Made by a program: the position numbers and the translations under genes
Shown: positions 1-8,627 of the stretch, one piece after another
Numbering within the stretch: the first letter of the stretch is position 1
How the letters are laid out: every line of letters starts with the position of its first letter
Notes under the pieces: generated by a model
Database searches by the model: none
Seen by the model: the letters and a program-made list of their open reading frames with translations, nothing else
What the model was told of the DNA's origin: nothing
Assembly: GCA_964633285.1 (NCBI GenBank)
Contig: CAZWGA010000021.1
Coordinates: 16,356-80,355 of the forward strand
Direction of reading: 5' to 3'
Length of the DNA: 64,000 nt
DNA from: 20CM-2-55-15 sp964633285
GTDB taxonomy: Bacteria > Acidobacteriota > Terriglobia > 20CM-2-55-15

Positions 1-47
1 TTCTTCATGAAGCGAATGGCGTCGTTTTCAGTTTCGAGTTTTTCCAT
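1..47 (-). CDS. 5' end of an unidentified gene, coupled to the flavoprotein gene
   Basis: Fifteen codons are visible on the minus strand, beginning MEKLETENDAIRFMK, and the gene runs off the left edge of the window. Its ATG overlaps the TAA stop of the upstream flavoprotein gene in a TAATG arrangement, which usually indicates translational coupling. Too little protein is present to assign a family. The coupling is the main reason to believe this is a real start. Confidence 0.5.
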   Translation of the reverse strand, partial: MEKLETENDAIRFMK

Positions 48-1090
48 TATGCGTATTGGCCCGCGGCGAAGCCCGATGCCCACGCCCACTGAAAATTGTG
101 ACCGCCGAGGTGTCCGGTTACATCGACAACTTCGCCGATGAAGTATAGGCCGGACACTCGCCGCGCCTCCATGGTTTTGGATGAGAGTTCGCGTGTGTCG
201 ACGCCGCCGCGCGTCACTTCGGCCCTGGCGTAACCCTCCGTTCCGGACGGTTCAACGCGCCATTCCCGAATCGGCGTTGTTCCATAGAGTTCTTTCCACT
301 TTTGAACAAAACGGTGGGGCCTTTCGTATGGATGGATGACGATGGTTTCGCCGGGCTTCCAGTATGAAGAGATCTGAAGAATGGCGGGACCGCTGAGCCC
401 CCTGTGAGTAAAAAGGATTTTTTCACGAAAGGATACGTTGTCGCTCACGACCTGCGCATCGAGCGAGATGCCGCTCAAAGTTCGAAGGGCCGGTCCCTCG
501 CCGCCTCCGAGTGTGAGAGGTACGAGAGCAGGCCGTGTCTCCACAATGCGGATGCCGAATTGGCGGGCGACGCGATACCCGAAATCCGTTGCGCCTGTTT
601 TCGGGATCGAGAGACCACCTGTCGCGATAACAAGCGAGTCGCTTTCGAAAACGCCCTGATTGGTCGTCAGCGTGAAGTTCGTATCCTTCTTAATACTGTT
701 AACATCGCAACTGAATTTCACGTGCACATGATGCGCAGCGGATTCTTTCAGGAGCATATTGGTAATCTGCTGCGCCGTGCCGTCGCAGAAGAGCTGTCCG
801 GATTTCTTTTCGTGGTACGCGATCCGGTGGCGTCGAACCATATGGATGAAATGTTCGGGCGTGTAACGTGCGAGCGGGGATTTGTGAAAGTTTCCATTCG
901 TCGTGATGAAATTCTCAGGTGCCGAATGAAGGTTCGTGAAGTTGCAGCGGCCGCCGCCGGAAATACGGATCTTCTTTCCAGCGGCTTCATTGCGCTCCAT
1001 GACTAGAACCGAACGGCGGCGCTTTCCTGCTTCGATGGCGCACATCAGGCCGGCAGCGCCGGCGCCGAGAATGACAACGTCATATTTCAC
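47..1090 (-). CDS. NAD(P)/FAD-dependent oxidoreductase, BaiN/HI0933 (YhiN) family
   Basis: The 347-residue product is a two-dinucleotide-binding flavoprotein. It starts with the FAD-binding Rossmann motif GAGAAG (residues 9-14) and has the family signature RISGGGRCNFTN near residues 42-53. An ATGG motif lies near residue 157, and a C-terminal GEVVDVTGHLGGHNFQWAW segment closes the FAD site. The family is usually about 390-420 residues, so this copy is short, mainly in the middle domain. The physiological substrate of most members is unknown; a few reduce bile-acid intermediates, which is not implied here. The gene is divergent from the AIM24-like gene across 46 nt and coupled to the gene at the left edge. 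Confidence 0.9.
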   Translation of the reverse strand: MKYDVVILGAGAAGLMCAIEAGKRRRSVLVMERNEAAGKKIRISGGGRCNFTNLHSAPENFITTNGNFHKSPLARYTPEHFIHMVRRHRIAYHEKKSGQLFCDGTAQQITNMLLKESAAHHVHVKFSCDVNSIKKDTNFTLTTNQGVFESDSLVIATGGLSIPKTGATDFGYRVARQFGIRIVETRPALVPLTLGGGEGPALRTLSGISLDAQVVSDNVSFREKILFTHRGLSGPAILQISSYWKPGETIVIHPYERPHRFVQKWKELYGTTPIREWRVEPSGTEGYARAEVTRGGVDTRELSSKTMEARRVSGLYFIGEVVDVTGHLGGHNFQWAWASGFAAGQYA

Positions 1091-1136
1091 GGAGCGGAAT
1101 CATATACTGTTTGAAAAAACCGAGGAGAGACCAGCC

Positions 1137-1937
1137 ATGGCAGCAATGCACGAAGTGGACTACAAGGTGTTTGGCGACGACATGCAGTATGTCGAAGTGG
1201 AGTTGGACCCGAATGAAGCGGCCGTCGCGGAAGCGGGCGGAATGTTTTACATGGAAGACGGCATCGATATGGAGACGATTTTTGGGGACGGATCGCAACA
1301 GCAGACGAGTTTCGTCGATGTATTGATCGGAGCGGGGAAACGCCTGCTCATCGGCGAATCGCTGTTCATGACGGTTTTTCTCAACACCAGCGGACAGAAA
1401 AAGCGTGTCGCGTTCGCGGCGCCATATCCAGGCAAGATCGTTCCCATCAAACTCTCGGAAATCGGCGGCGAGTTGATCACGCAAAAGGATTCGTTTCTGG
1501 CTGCGGCCAAAGGCGTCAGCATCGGCATCGCGTTTCAAAAGCGCCTCGGTGTGGGTTTCTTCGGCGGTGAAGGCTTCATTATGGAAAGACTGCAGGGAGA
1601 CGGCTATGTCTTCGTGCATGCGGGCGGCATGCTGACGGAACGAACTCTGGCGCCCGGAGAGATCCTTCGCGTGGATACCGGATGCCTCGTCGGCCTGCAG
1701 CCCACCGTGGATTACGACATCGAGTATGTCGGAAAAATCAAATCCGCGTTGTTCGGCGGTGAAGGTTTGTTCTTCGCGACTCTCCGTGGGCCGGGCCGTG
1801 TATGGCTTCAGTCGCTGCCATTGAGCCGTATGGCGCGCCGCATCGTTGCCGCCGCGCCTCAGACCGGCCAGGGTGGACGCGAGGAAGGTTCGATCCTCGG
1901 CACGATCGGTGACATCATCGGAGGCGATCGGCGGTAG
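1137..1937 (+). CDS. AIM24/TIGR00266 family protein
   Basis: The 266-residue protein belongs to the AIM24 (TIGR00266) beta-sandwich family. It is rich in short Gly-rich strands, for example GVGFFGGEGFIMERLQGDG and KSALFGGEGLFFATLRGPG, which are duplicated family motifs. The ATG at 1137 is chosen because GAGGAGAG lies eight bases upstream; an open frame continues further 5' but would overlap the divergent flavoprotein gene. No signal peptide or membrane segment is seen. Bacterial members have no established role; the yeast namesake affects mitochondrial inner-membrane organisation. The gene stands alone, with a hairpin just after its stop. Confidence 0.9.
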   Translation: MAAMHEVDYKVFGDDMQYVEVELDPNEAAVAEAGGMFYMEDGIDMETIFGDGSQQQTSFVDVLIGAGKRLLIGESLFMTVFLNTSGQKKRVAFAAPYPGKIVPIKLSEIGGELITQKDSFLAAAKGVSIGIAFQKRLGVGFFGGEGFIMERLQGDGYVFVHAGGMLTERTLAPGEILRVDTGCLVGLQPTVDYDIEYVGKIKSALFGGEGLFFATLRGPGRVWLQSLPLSRMARRIVAAAPQTGQGGREEGSILGTIGDIIGGDRR

Positions 1938-1953
1938 CGGTTCACGGATCCAC

Positions 1954-1984
1954 AATGCTCCGTGCTCCATGGGCGCGGAGCATT
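1954..1984. terminator. Hairpin after the AIM24-like gene
   Basis: AATGCTCCG (1954-1962) and CGGAGCATT (1976-1984) form a perfect 9-bp stem with a 13-nt loop. There is only a short T run, so it is a weak intrinsic terminator at best. The arm sequence CAATGCTCCGTG recurs at 26793, so this may instead be a dispersed repeat. Confidence 0.45.
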
Positions 1985-2013
1985 TGAGATTCAGGCCGGT
2001 ATACAATCAGTGA

Positions 2014-3756
2014 ATGTCTAAAGCCGGTTTACTCCTGATCGTGTGCGCCTGTCTCGCGCTGGCCGCCTGCCAGCAGCCCCAACCGGAGCCGAAACAGCCG
2101 GAGGTGATTTCCATGACCTCATTCGTCGATGACTATTTCAATGCGCTGTTCGAATGGAGTCCCTCGACGGCCACGGGCGTCGGCGTTCATCAGTACGATT
2201 CGAAAATTGAAGATTTGTCCGCGGCTGCGGTTCAGAAACGTGTCGATAAACTGAAACAGCTTCAGGCCGGTCTCCGCGATGCCATCCGTGAAAAGCTGAC
2301 CGCCGGGGATGCGATCGATGCCGAAATTCTCGATGCGCAGATTCGCGCCGAGCTTCTGGATCTCGAGACGCTTCAAACCTGGCGGCACAATCCGATGAAT
2401 TATGTCGAATTGCCCGGAGGATCCATCGACTCCCTGATGAAACGTAACTTCGCGCCGCCGCAGGATCGCCTGCGCCTGATCGTCGCGCGGTTGAAAGGCG
2501 TGCCGTCGATCATCGAGGCCATGAAACAGAATGTCGAGAATCCGCCGCACGAATTCACGGATCTTTCGATTCGCATTGCGAAAGGGTCAGTGGGCTTCTT
2601 TAAAGAAAGCATCGCTGCCTGGGCGAAGGATGCCGCCGGCGGCGACAAGGCATTGCTCGGCGAATTCAACGATGCGAATGCTGCAGCCGCAAAATCGCTG
2701 GAAGAAGGAGCTCAATGGCTGGAGAAAACGCTTCTTCCAAATTCAAAGGGGCAATATGCGATCGGCGTGGACAATTTCTCGAAAAAACTTCTCTATGAGG
2801 AGATGGTCGATACTCCGCTCGACAAGCTTCTCGCTGTCGGCGAAGCCAATCTCGAAAAGGACTACAACGACTTTGTCGAGACTGCACGCAAGATCGATCC
2901 TTCCAGGAAGCCGATGGAAGTCATGCGATCGCTTTCGAACGAGCATCCCACGGAGGCGAGTCTTCTTCCCGACGCAAAGAAAACCATTGAAGGAATCATC
3001 CAGTTCATCAAAGACAGGAAAATCGTGACGATCGTCTCCGACGTCCGGCCGACGATTACCGAAACACCGCCTTATGCGCGGTCGGGCACCTTCGCGTCAA
3101 TGGATACGCCCGGGCCGTACGAAACGAAAGCGACGGAAGCATTCTATTACGTCACGCCTCCGGAAAAGAATTGGGATGCGAAACACAAAGACGAACATCT
3201 CCGGGCCTACAACCGGCCGGTCATGAACATCATCACGATTCACGAAGCTTATCCCGGACACTATGTGCAGTTCCTGAACGCGAAAGAATTTCCGACAAAG
3301 ACGCGAAAGCTGATTGCGTGTGGATCCAATGCGGAAGGCTGGGCGCACTATACCGAGCAGATGATGCTTGAGGAAGGTTTCGGAAACGGCGATCCTCGAA
3401 CTCGCCTTGCTCAACTCGAGGAGGCACTGCTGCGCGATGCGCGTTACGTTGTGGGCATCAAACTTCACACGCAGGGCTGGACGGTCGAGCAGGGCGCTAA
3501 ATTTTTCGAAGAGAAAGCATTTCAGGAACCCGCCAATGCGTACGAAGAATCGCGGCGTGGCGCATACAATCCGACTTATCTCTACTACACGCTTGGAAAA
3601 CTGCAGATCTACAAACTGCGGGACGATTACAAGAAAGCCAAAGGCGCAGCTTACAGCCTCCAGGGATTTCATGATGAATTCCTGAAACAGGGAAGCATCC
3701 CGATCAAGGCAGTACGCCGGATCCTGTTGCCTGGCGACAATGGATCGACGCTGTAG
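2014..3756 (+). CDS. DUF885 family lipoprotein, putative zinc metallopeptidase-like enzyme
   Basis: The 580-residue protein has a lipoprotein signal peptide with lipobox LAAC (Cys19), so it should be anchored on the periplasmic side of a membrane. The rest matches the DUF885 family. The C-terminal half carries the signature HEAYPGHYVQF (His410, Glu411, His416) followed by EGWAHYTE, which resembles the HEXXH-plus-downstream-Glu metal sites of alpha-helical metallopeptidases. The full-length family is about 550-620 residues, so the protein appears complete. Substrate is unknown. It stands upstream of the sugar-dehydrogenase gene, whose possible starts fall at or just beyond its stop. Confidence 0.88.
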   Translation: MSKAGLLLIVCACLALAACQQPQPEPKQPEVISMTSFVDDYFNALFEWSPSTATGVGVHQYDSKIEDLSAAAVQKRVDKLKQLQAGLRDAIREKLTAGDAIDAEILDAQIRAELLDLETLQTWRHNPMNYVELPGGSIDSLMKRNFAPPQDRLRLIVARLKGVPSIIEAMKQNVENPPHEFTDLSIRIAKGSVGFFKESIAAWAKDAAGGDKALLGEFNDANAAAAKSLEEGAQWLEKTLLPNSKGQYAIGVDNFSKKLLYEEMVDTPLDKLLAVGEANLEKDYNDFVETARKIDPSRKPMEVMRSLSNEHPTEASLLPDAKKTIEGIIQFIKDRKIVTIVSDVRPTITETPPYARSGTFASMDTPGPYETKATEAFYYVTPPEKNWDAKHKDEHLRAYNRPVMNIITIHEAYPGHYVQFLNAKEFPTKTRKLIACGSNAEGWAHYTEQMMLEEGFGNGDPRTRLAQLEEALLRDARYVVGIKLHTQGWTVEQGAKFFEEKAFQEPANAYEESRRGAYNPTYLYYTLGKLQIYKLRDDYKKAKGAAYSLQGFHDEFLKQGSIPIKAVRRILLPGDNGSTL

Positions 3757-3796
3757 GAAGCGTTCAACATGGCGCTCCTCGCGGAGGACGCGTGGC

Positions 3797-6211
3797 GTGA
3801 AGCGCCGTGGTGGTCAGGATGGCGGACGAGCGGAATGGCTTGTCCCCTTGATGGTCCTGCTTTCCGTTTTGCTCAGTTCGGGATGGTGCCTGGCCCAGGC
3901 TCCACAGATTGCCCTGACGCAATTGCCCTCACGCTTCGAGACACCGGTATTTCTTACGAATGCGCACGACGGCAGCGGCCGCCGTTTCATCATCGAACAA
4001 GCCGGACGTATCCGCGTGCTTCAACCGAACGCATCTTCATCCACCGTGTTCCTCGATATCACGGGCCGCGTGTTGTTCAACGGCGAACAAGGATTGCTGG
4101 GCCTCACATTCCATCCACAGTTCTCAGTCAATCGCCGATTCTTTGTGAATTACACCCGGCGGCCCGATGGCGCGACGGTGGTGGCGGAATACCGCGCCTC
4201 CACGGTCAATCCCAACAACGCTGACAGCGTAGAGACCGTGCTGTTCACAATCGGGCAGCCATTCGAGAATCACAACGGCGGAATGATCGAGTTCGGACCC
4301 GATGGGTTCATGTACATCGGAATGGGAGATGGCGGCTCGGGCAATGATCCCGGCAATCGCGCGCAAAACCTCAACGAGCTTCTCGGAAAGATCTTGCGCA
4401 TCAATGTCGATGTCGCCGGCAGCGCGCCGGAGATCTTTGCCTACGGTTTTCGAAATCCATGGCGGTTTTCCTTCGACAGGGTGACGGGATGGCTCTGGGC
4501 AGGCGATGTTGGCCAGAGCGCTCGTGAAGAGATCGACATCGTCACGAAGGGCGGGAACTACGGCTGGAGAATCTGGGAAGGCACCGTGTGCACGAATCTG
4601 GGTCCCACGCCATGTTCCGCTCCCGGCTTCACGCCTCCCGTCGCGGATTATGTGAACACCGGCGACATGGGCCGCTGCGCGATCATCGGCGGATATGTCT
4701 ATCGAGGGACGCAGGCGAGCCTGCCGTATGGCGCGTATATTTTCGGCGACCTGTGCTCGGGTGAAATCATGATGCTGAAAGATGGTCTGCAAAGCATCCT
4801 GTTCAATACAAGTTTTCCGATCACATCTTTCGGAGAAGACGAATCCGGCGAACTTTATGTGATGGGACTTGACGGGGCTGTTGGCCGGATCTCGAATCCG
4901 AATGCGTTGCGGGCGTCTTCACTTTCATTTCAAATCGCGGGGAACGGTGTGTTTGCCCGATCGACAACGGGCAGCGCGCCCGCATTGACTGTCGGATCGG
5001 GGCAGATCGTTTCAGATCCCGGGACATCACTGCCATCCGGCATGGCGATCTTCGATTTCCGGCAGCAGGGAATTCTTGTTTCGGAAGCAACGGTGCCCGC
5101 TTCATCTCTTCTGACAAGTGGTCGCGTGTTCGCGGAGGCCGGCAATACGGTGAATACGGGAATGGCTTTTGTGAATCCGCAGAGCCGGCCGGCTACGGTG
5201 TCCTTCTATTTCACGGATGCCGGCGGAAACAATTCACGAAGCGGTTCGTTGACGCTGGCGCCAAACCAGCAGATCGCAGCTTTCCTGAGCGAAGCTCCGT
5301 TCAATGGAGGGATCTCTTTTTCAGGAACGTTTACGTTCACCGCATCTCTCCCGATTGCGGCGATCGCACTGCGGGGTTTCACGAACGAACGCTCGGAATT
5401 TTTGATGACCACGACGCCGGTGCTTTCACTCGGATCCGTGAGCGCCGCAACGATCATTCCGCATTTTGCCGATGGCGGAGGATGGAAGACACGCGTGATA
5501 CTCGTGAATCCATCGGACGCTGTGGCAAACGGAACCGTCGAATTCCGAAACTCTGCGGGGCAGGTCAATCGAACGGCGTCTTACACCATTCAGGCGCGAA
5601 GCTCGGGAGAAGTGCAGACCGGGGGTACAGGCGAAGCTGTAACGACCGGTTCCGTTCGCGTGACGGCCGGCGCGAGTTCCTTCACGATTTTGTCCTTTAA
5701 GAGAAATGGCGTCACGGTTACCGAAGCCGGCGTCCCGCCTCTTGCTGCGGGTGTTTCTTTCGGGACTTACGCTGAGAATTCCGGAGCCGTTCGATCCGGT
5801 ATCGCAATCGCGAATCCCGCCTCCGCTCCAGCAGGCGTCACACTCGAAGCCGCCGGCATTGTATCCATACTGAGTATTCCACCGAACGGTCAACGCGCTT
5901 TCTTTCTCACGGAACTTCCGGAGTTCGCCAATCTTTCGATGCCTTTTCAAGGAGTCGTCCGAATCACTTCGGACATAGGGGTTTTCGTTACCAGCCTGCG
6001 GGGCCGCACGAATGAGCGGGGCGATTTTCTCATCACTACGACCATGCCTCAGGATGATTCGTCGACCTCGCCCGATTCGTATCTCGTCATTCCGCACTTT
6101 GCCGACGGCGCGGGTTATAGCATGCAGTTTGTTCTGTTTGGCCAAACGAGCTCGGGAAGGATCAACTTTTTCAATCCGTCCGGAGGGGCCTCAAATCTCT
6201 TATTTCAATGA
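3797..6211 (+). CDS. Secreted PQQ-dependent sugar dehydrogenase (GSDH) with C-terminal repeat modules
   Basis: A signal peptide ending near WCLAQ precedes a soluble glucose/sorbosone dehydrogenase beta-propeller of about 330 residues. Visible family motifs are GEQGLLGLTFHP, HNGG (the catalytic His in soluble PQQ glucose dehydrogenases), YIGMGDGG and GFRNPWRFSFD. These enzymes oxidise aldoses in the periplasm using PQQ and calcium. The C-terminal 430 residues are at least two copies of a beta-rich module, each with a phrase like LRGFTNER and then IIPHFADGGGW; the last copy stops early. The GTG at 3797 is preferred because GGAGGAC lies eight bases upstream; an ATG at 3740 and one at 3851 are alternatives. 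Confidence 0.85.
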   Translation: MKRRGGQDGGRAEWLVPLMVLLSVLLSSGWCLAQAPQIALTQLPSRFETPVFLTNAHDGSGRRFIIEQAGRIRVLQPNASSSTVFLDITGRVLFNGEQGLLGLTFHPQFSVNRRFFVNYTRRPDGATVVAEYRASTVNPNNADSVETVLFTIGQPFENHNGGMIEFGPDGFMYIGMGDGGSGNDPGNRAQNLNELLGKILRINVDVAGSAPEIFAYGFRNPWRFSFDRVTGWLWAGDVGQSAREEIDIVTKGGNYGWRIWEGTVCTNLGPTPCSAPGFTPPVADYVNTGDMGRCAIIGGYVYRGTQASLPYGAYIFGDLCSGEIMMLKDGLQSILFNTSFPITSFGEDESGELYVMGLDGAVGRISNPNALRASSLSFQIAGNGVFARSTTGSAPALTVGSGQIVSDPGTSLPSGMAIFDFRQQGILVSEATVPASSLLTSGRVFAEAGNTVNTGMAFVNPQSRPATVSFYFTDAGGNNSRSGSLTLAPNQQIAAFLSEAPFNGGISFSGTFTFTASLPIAAIALRGFTNERSEFLMTTTPVLSLGSVSAATIIPHFADGGGWKTRVILVNPSDAVANGTVEFRNSAGQVNRTASYTIQARSSGEVQTGGTGEAVTTGSVRVTAGASSFTILSFKRNGVTVTEAGVPPLAAGVSFGTYAENSGAVRSGIAIANPASAPAGVTLEAAGIVSILSIPPNGQRAFFLTELPEFANLSMPFQGVVRITSDIGVFVTSLRGRTNERGDFLITTTMPQDDSSTSPDSYLVIPHFADGAGYSMQFVLFGQTSSGRINFFNPSGGASNLLFQ

Positions 6212-6242
6212 GCGGTTCAGTTATAATCGCCACGTTTTGAGC

Positions 6243-7946
6243 ATGGATAAAGACAAGTTGCAGGAACTGCTGGAAGCGCGTGCCCATGCTGAGCACGAAC
6301 TGGAAAAGCTGCGCACGCCGATGACGATTCTGTTCAGCGATATCAAGGGGTCGACGGCCTACGCGGAAAAGAAGGGCGATGTGGAATACATGGGAATGAT
6401 CAATCGCCATAACGCTCTTCTGTTTCCGGTAATTGAAGCTGCCGGAGGAAGAGTCGTCAAAACCATCGGCGATGCGATCCTTGCCTGTTTTGAGGATCCT
6501 GTCGGCGCCGTCAAAGCCGCGGTAGGAATGCAACGCGCGCTCGCCGAAGACCGCAAGGGTTATGACGAAAGCGATGGGATTCACATCCGGGTCGGTCTTC
6601 ATACCGGCCTGGGGCTTCTTAAGGAAGGCGATGTCTTTGGCGATGTCGTGAATGCCGCTTCGCGCGTCGAGCATCAGGCCCAGCCCGAGCAGATCCTGAT
6701 CACGGATGTTCTTGTGGAAGCCGCCACCGCGGCGGGATTTGAATGCGCCAAGATGGGCCGCGCCGAGCTTAAAGGAAAGGAAGAGCCCATCGATCTTTAT
6801 GCCGTCGCATGGTCGGAGTCGGCGACGGCGCAGCTCATCGAGGAACTTCAGGAACAGTATCAGCAGAAGATCAAGGATCTCAAAAAGCAGCAGGAACAGC
6901 TTGACGAAGAATTCGAAGATGCGCGCGGCCAGTGGCGCAACGAGCGCCGCAACCTTCATGCCGAAATCGAGCGTCTCGAGGACGAAGTTGAACAGGGACA
7001 GCACAGCACGCGCGCGCAGACATCGGAGGATTTGCATTCGGAGCTTCAATTCCAAATGGACGAAGCTATACGCGCCAGGGAGCAACTGGCACAGGATCTC
7101 GCTTCCGCGCACGAGAAGTTCGAAGCCGAGAAAAACAATCTGAAAGCGCAGATCGCGGCCATGCAGGCCAGTGTGGTCGAGGCGATGGAGCGCGGAAATA
7201 ATCCCGCGCGCATGGCCATGGCCGTTCGTGAAGGCGTGGAAGCGAAGCTGGTTGAGGCAAAACAGGAATGGCAACTTCAGTGGGAAGGAGAACGAAAACG
7301 TTTCACTGCTGAAATCGACCGGTTGAAAAAAGCGTCCGGCCTCCCCGACGAAAAGAAAGAGGCGGCACGCCGCGCCGTGCTTCAAAAACTCGGCAAATTA
7401 CCTGCCGGCACTGCGGCGCCCGCCGTTAAGACTGCGTCGCAATGGGAGAAGGAATTCGAGGAAGCGAAAATCAATTGGGATACCGAGCGCGACCAGTTAA
7501 ACCTGAAGATCAAATCACTTGAATTGGAGATCCAGCGTTCTCAGGATGCGACACGGGCCGAGATCTATCAGGAAATGCGCTCGCAATATGAGCCCCGTCT
7601 TGCCGAAGCTGCAAGGGATCGCCAGGGTCTCGAAAAAGAGCTTCAGTCGCTCACCGGGGAACTTGCCGGGGAGCGCCAGCGTCTGAACGCGCGCATCGAG
7701 CGCCTGGAACAAGCCATACCTGAGGCGCAGGAGGCAACGCGAAAGCAGTGTCTCGCGGAATTGAATGCGCAGTCTGATGCCAAGCTCGAAGAAACGAATC
7801 GGGTGCATTCGCGCATGGAACGCAATCATCAGGACGCTGTCGAAGAATGGGAAGCCGAACGGCGCCGTTTCAAGAAACAGATCGCTGTGCTCGAAGATCA
7901 ACTCCGGGAAGCCAAAGAAGCCGCCTACAAAGCTCAGAAGAAGTAA
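6243..7946 (+). CDS. Class III adenylate/guanylate cyclase with a long coiled-coil tail
   Basis: The 567-residue protein starts with a short helix, then a class III cyclase homology domain (about 25-190). The metal-binding aspartates are visible at Asp33 (LFSDIKGST) and Asp77 (KTIGDAILACF), with VGLHTG and VNAASRVEH further on. Residues 195-560 are almost entirely charged heptad-like sequence (many EKKQQEQL, LEDEVEQ, WEKEFEEAK stretches), predicting a long parallel coiled coil. No transmembrane segment or other sensory domain is seen. The cyclase would make cAMP or cGMP in the cytoplasm; the tail probably dimerises or tethers it. A cyclic-nucleotide-binding-domain protein is encoded at 55.7 kb, but any link is inference. 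Confidence 0.88.
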   Translation: MDKDKLQELLEARAHAEHELEKLRTPMTILFSDIKGSTAYAEKKGDVEYMGMINRHNALLFPVIEAAGGRVVKTIGDAILACFEDPVGAVKAAVGMQRALAEDRKGYDESDGIHIRVGLHTGLGLLKEGDVFGDVVNAASRVEHQAQPEQILITDVLVEAATAAGFECAKMGRAELKGKEEPIDLYAVAWSESATAQLIEELQEQYQQKIKDLKKQQEQLDEEFEDARGQWRNERRNLHAEIERLEDEVEQGQHSTRAQTSEDLHSELQFQMDEAIRAREQLAQDLASAHEKFEAEKNNLKAQIAAMQASVVEAMERGNNPARMAMAVREGVEAKLVEAKQEWQLQWEGERKRFTAEIDRLKKASGLPDEKKEAARRAVLQKLGKLPAGTAAPAVKTASQWEKEFEEAKINWDTERDQLNLKIKSLELEIQRSQDATRAEIYQEMRSQYEPRLAEAARDRQGLEKELQSLTGELAGERQRLNARIERLEQAIPEAQEATRKQCLAELNAQSDAKLEETNRVHSRMERNHQDAVEEWEAERRRFKKQIAVLEDQLREAKEAAYKAQKK

Positions 7947-7974
7947 CGTCTGTCAGGCAAAGGTGCGCAGAACC

Positions 7975-8541
7975 TCACCGCGCGGTTGTTCCGAACACGT
8001 AATCCCACAACGGCGACGTGACGCCGAAACAACGCTTGTTGTTCGTGAAGTGATGATAGAAGTGCGTCCGGCGCTGGCGTGCGATGAATCCCGAGCCGGC
8101 AAGACTGCAGTGAACACGGTAGTGAACCGCCTCGTAGTAGAGGAAACCCGCCCAAACGCCGGTCATGATCCCACCGGCCACCAGCATGCTGCGTGAAGCC
8201 GCCAGCAGAATTCCGCAAAGCAGGCCGGAAATCACGATCGCGTAAAGAGGGTGAACGAGAATCTTGTCCGGCTCGCGCGGCGAAGCATGATGAGTCAGGT
8301 GAGAGGAGTTCACGATTTCGCGCAGTCGCGGATTTCGAAGGGGTATCTGAATGTGAAACACAAAACGATGAAGGCCGTATTCGATGAGAGTCCAAAGAAG
8401 GATTCCAGCGACTATCAGCGAGAAAAGTGTGCCGGGCCGCGGTCCGGGTTCATTATGAATCGCCAGATAGAGGATGACCGGCGCGAGCACAGGAAAAATA
8501 TAGAAGGAGCGAAAACGGACACACCGCTCTTTCAAGGTCAT
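7975..8541 (-). CDS. Fatty acid hydroxylase / sterol desaturase superfamily membrane protein
   Basis: The 188-residue integral membrane protein has the di-iron histidine clusters of this superfamily: HRFVFH, HLTHH, HYRVH and THFYHH, spread between hydrophobic segments. Members hydroxylate or desaturate lipid acyl chains or sterol-like rings using oxygen. The length is typical of the short bacterial group. It is a single gene, convergent with the cyclase gene and upstream of the Tat-exported amidohydrolase on the same strand. The lipid substrate cannot be read from the sequence. Confidence 0.88.
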   Translation of the reverse strand: MTLKERCVRFRSFYIFPVLAPVILYLAIHNEPGPRPGTLFSLIVAGILLWTLIEYGLHRFVFHIQIPLRNPRLREIVNSSHLTHHASPREPDKILVHPLYAIVISGLLCGILLAASRSMLVAGGIMTGVWAGFLYYEAVHYRVHCSLAGSGFIARQRRTHFYHHFTNNKRCFGVTSPLWDYVFGTTAR

Positions 8542-8627
8542 ACTTACAGTCTATCCAAACGACGCGGGAAAATCCGGGCGCGTGTCCGTGGCTGCAGGCT
8601 TGTGCCCGTGCTGCGAGTTGATCCTGT

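Noticed and set aside
1080..2006. A minus-strand frame opposite the AIM24-like gene
   Set aside because: It overlaps the divergent flavoprotein start region and shows no conserved pattern.
6222..6227. TATAAT as a promoter for the cyclase gene
   Set aside because: The -10 hexamer is perfect, but no -35-like sequence lies at the right distance and the leader would be only about ten bases.
6171..7385. A 404-codon frame opposite the cyclase gene
   Set aside because: It mirrors the charged coiled-coil codons as a Phe/Leu-rich frame; no start signal and no domain.
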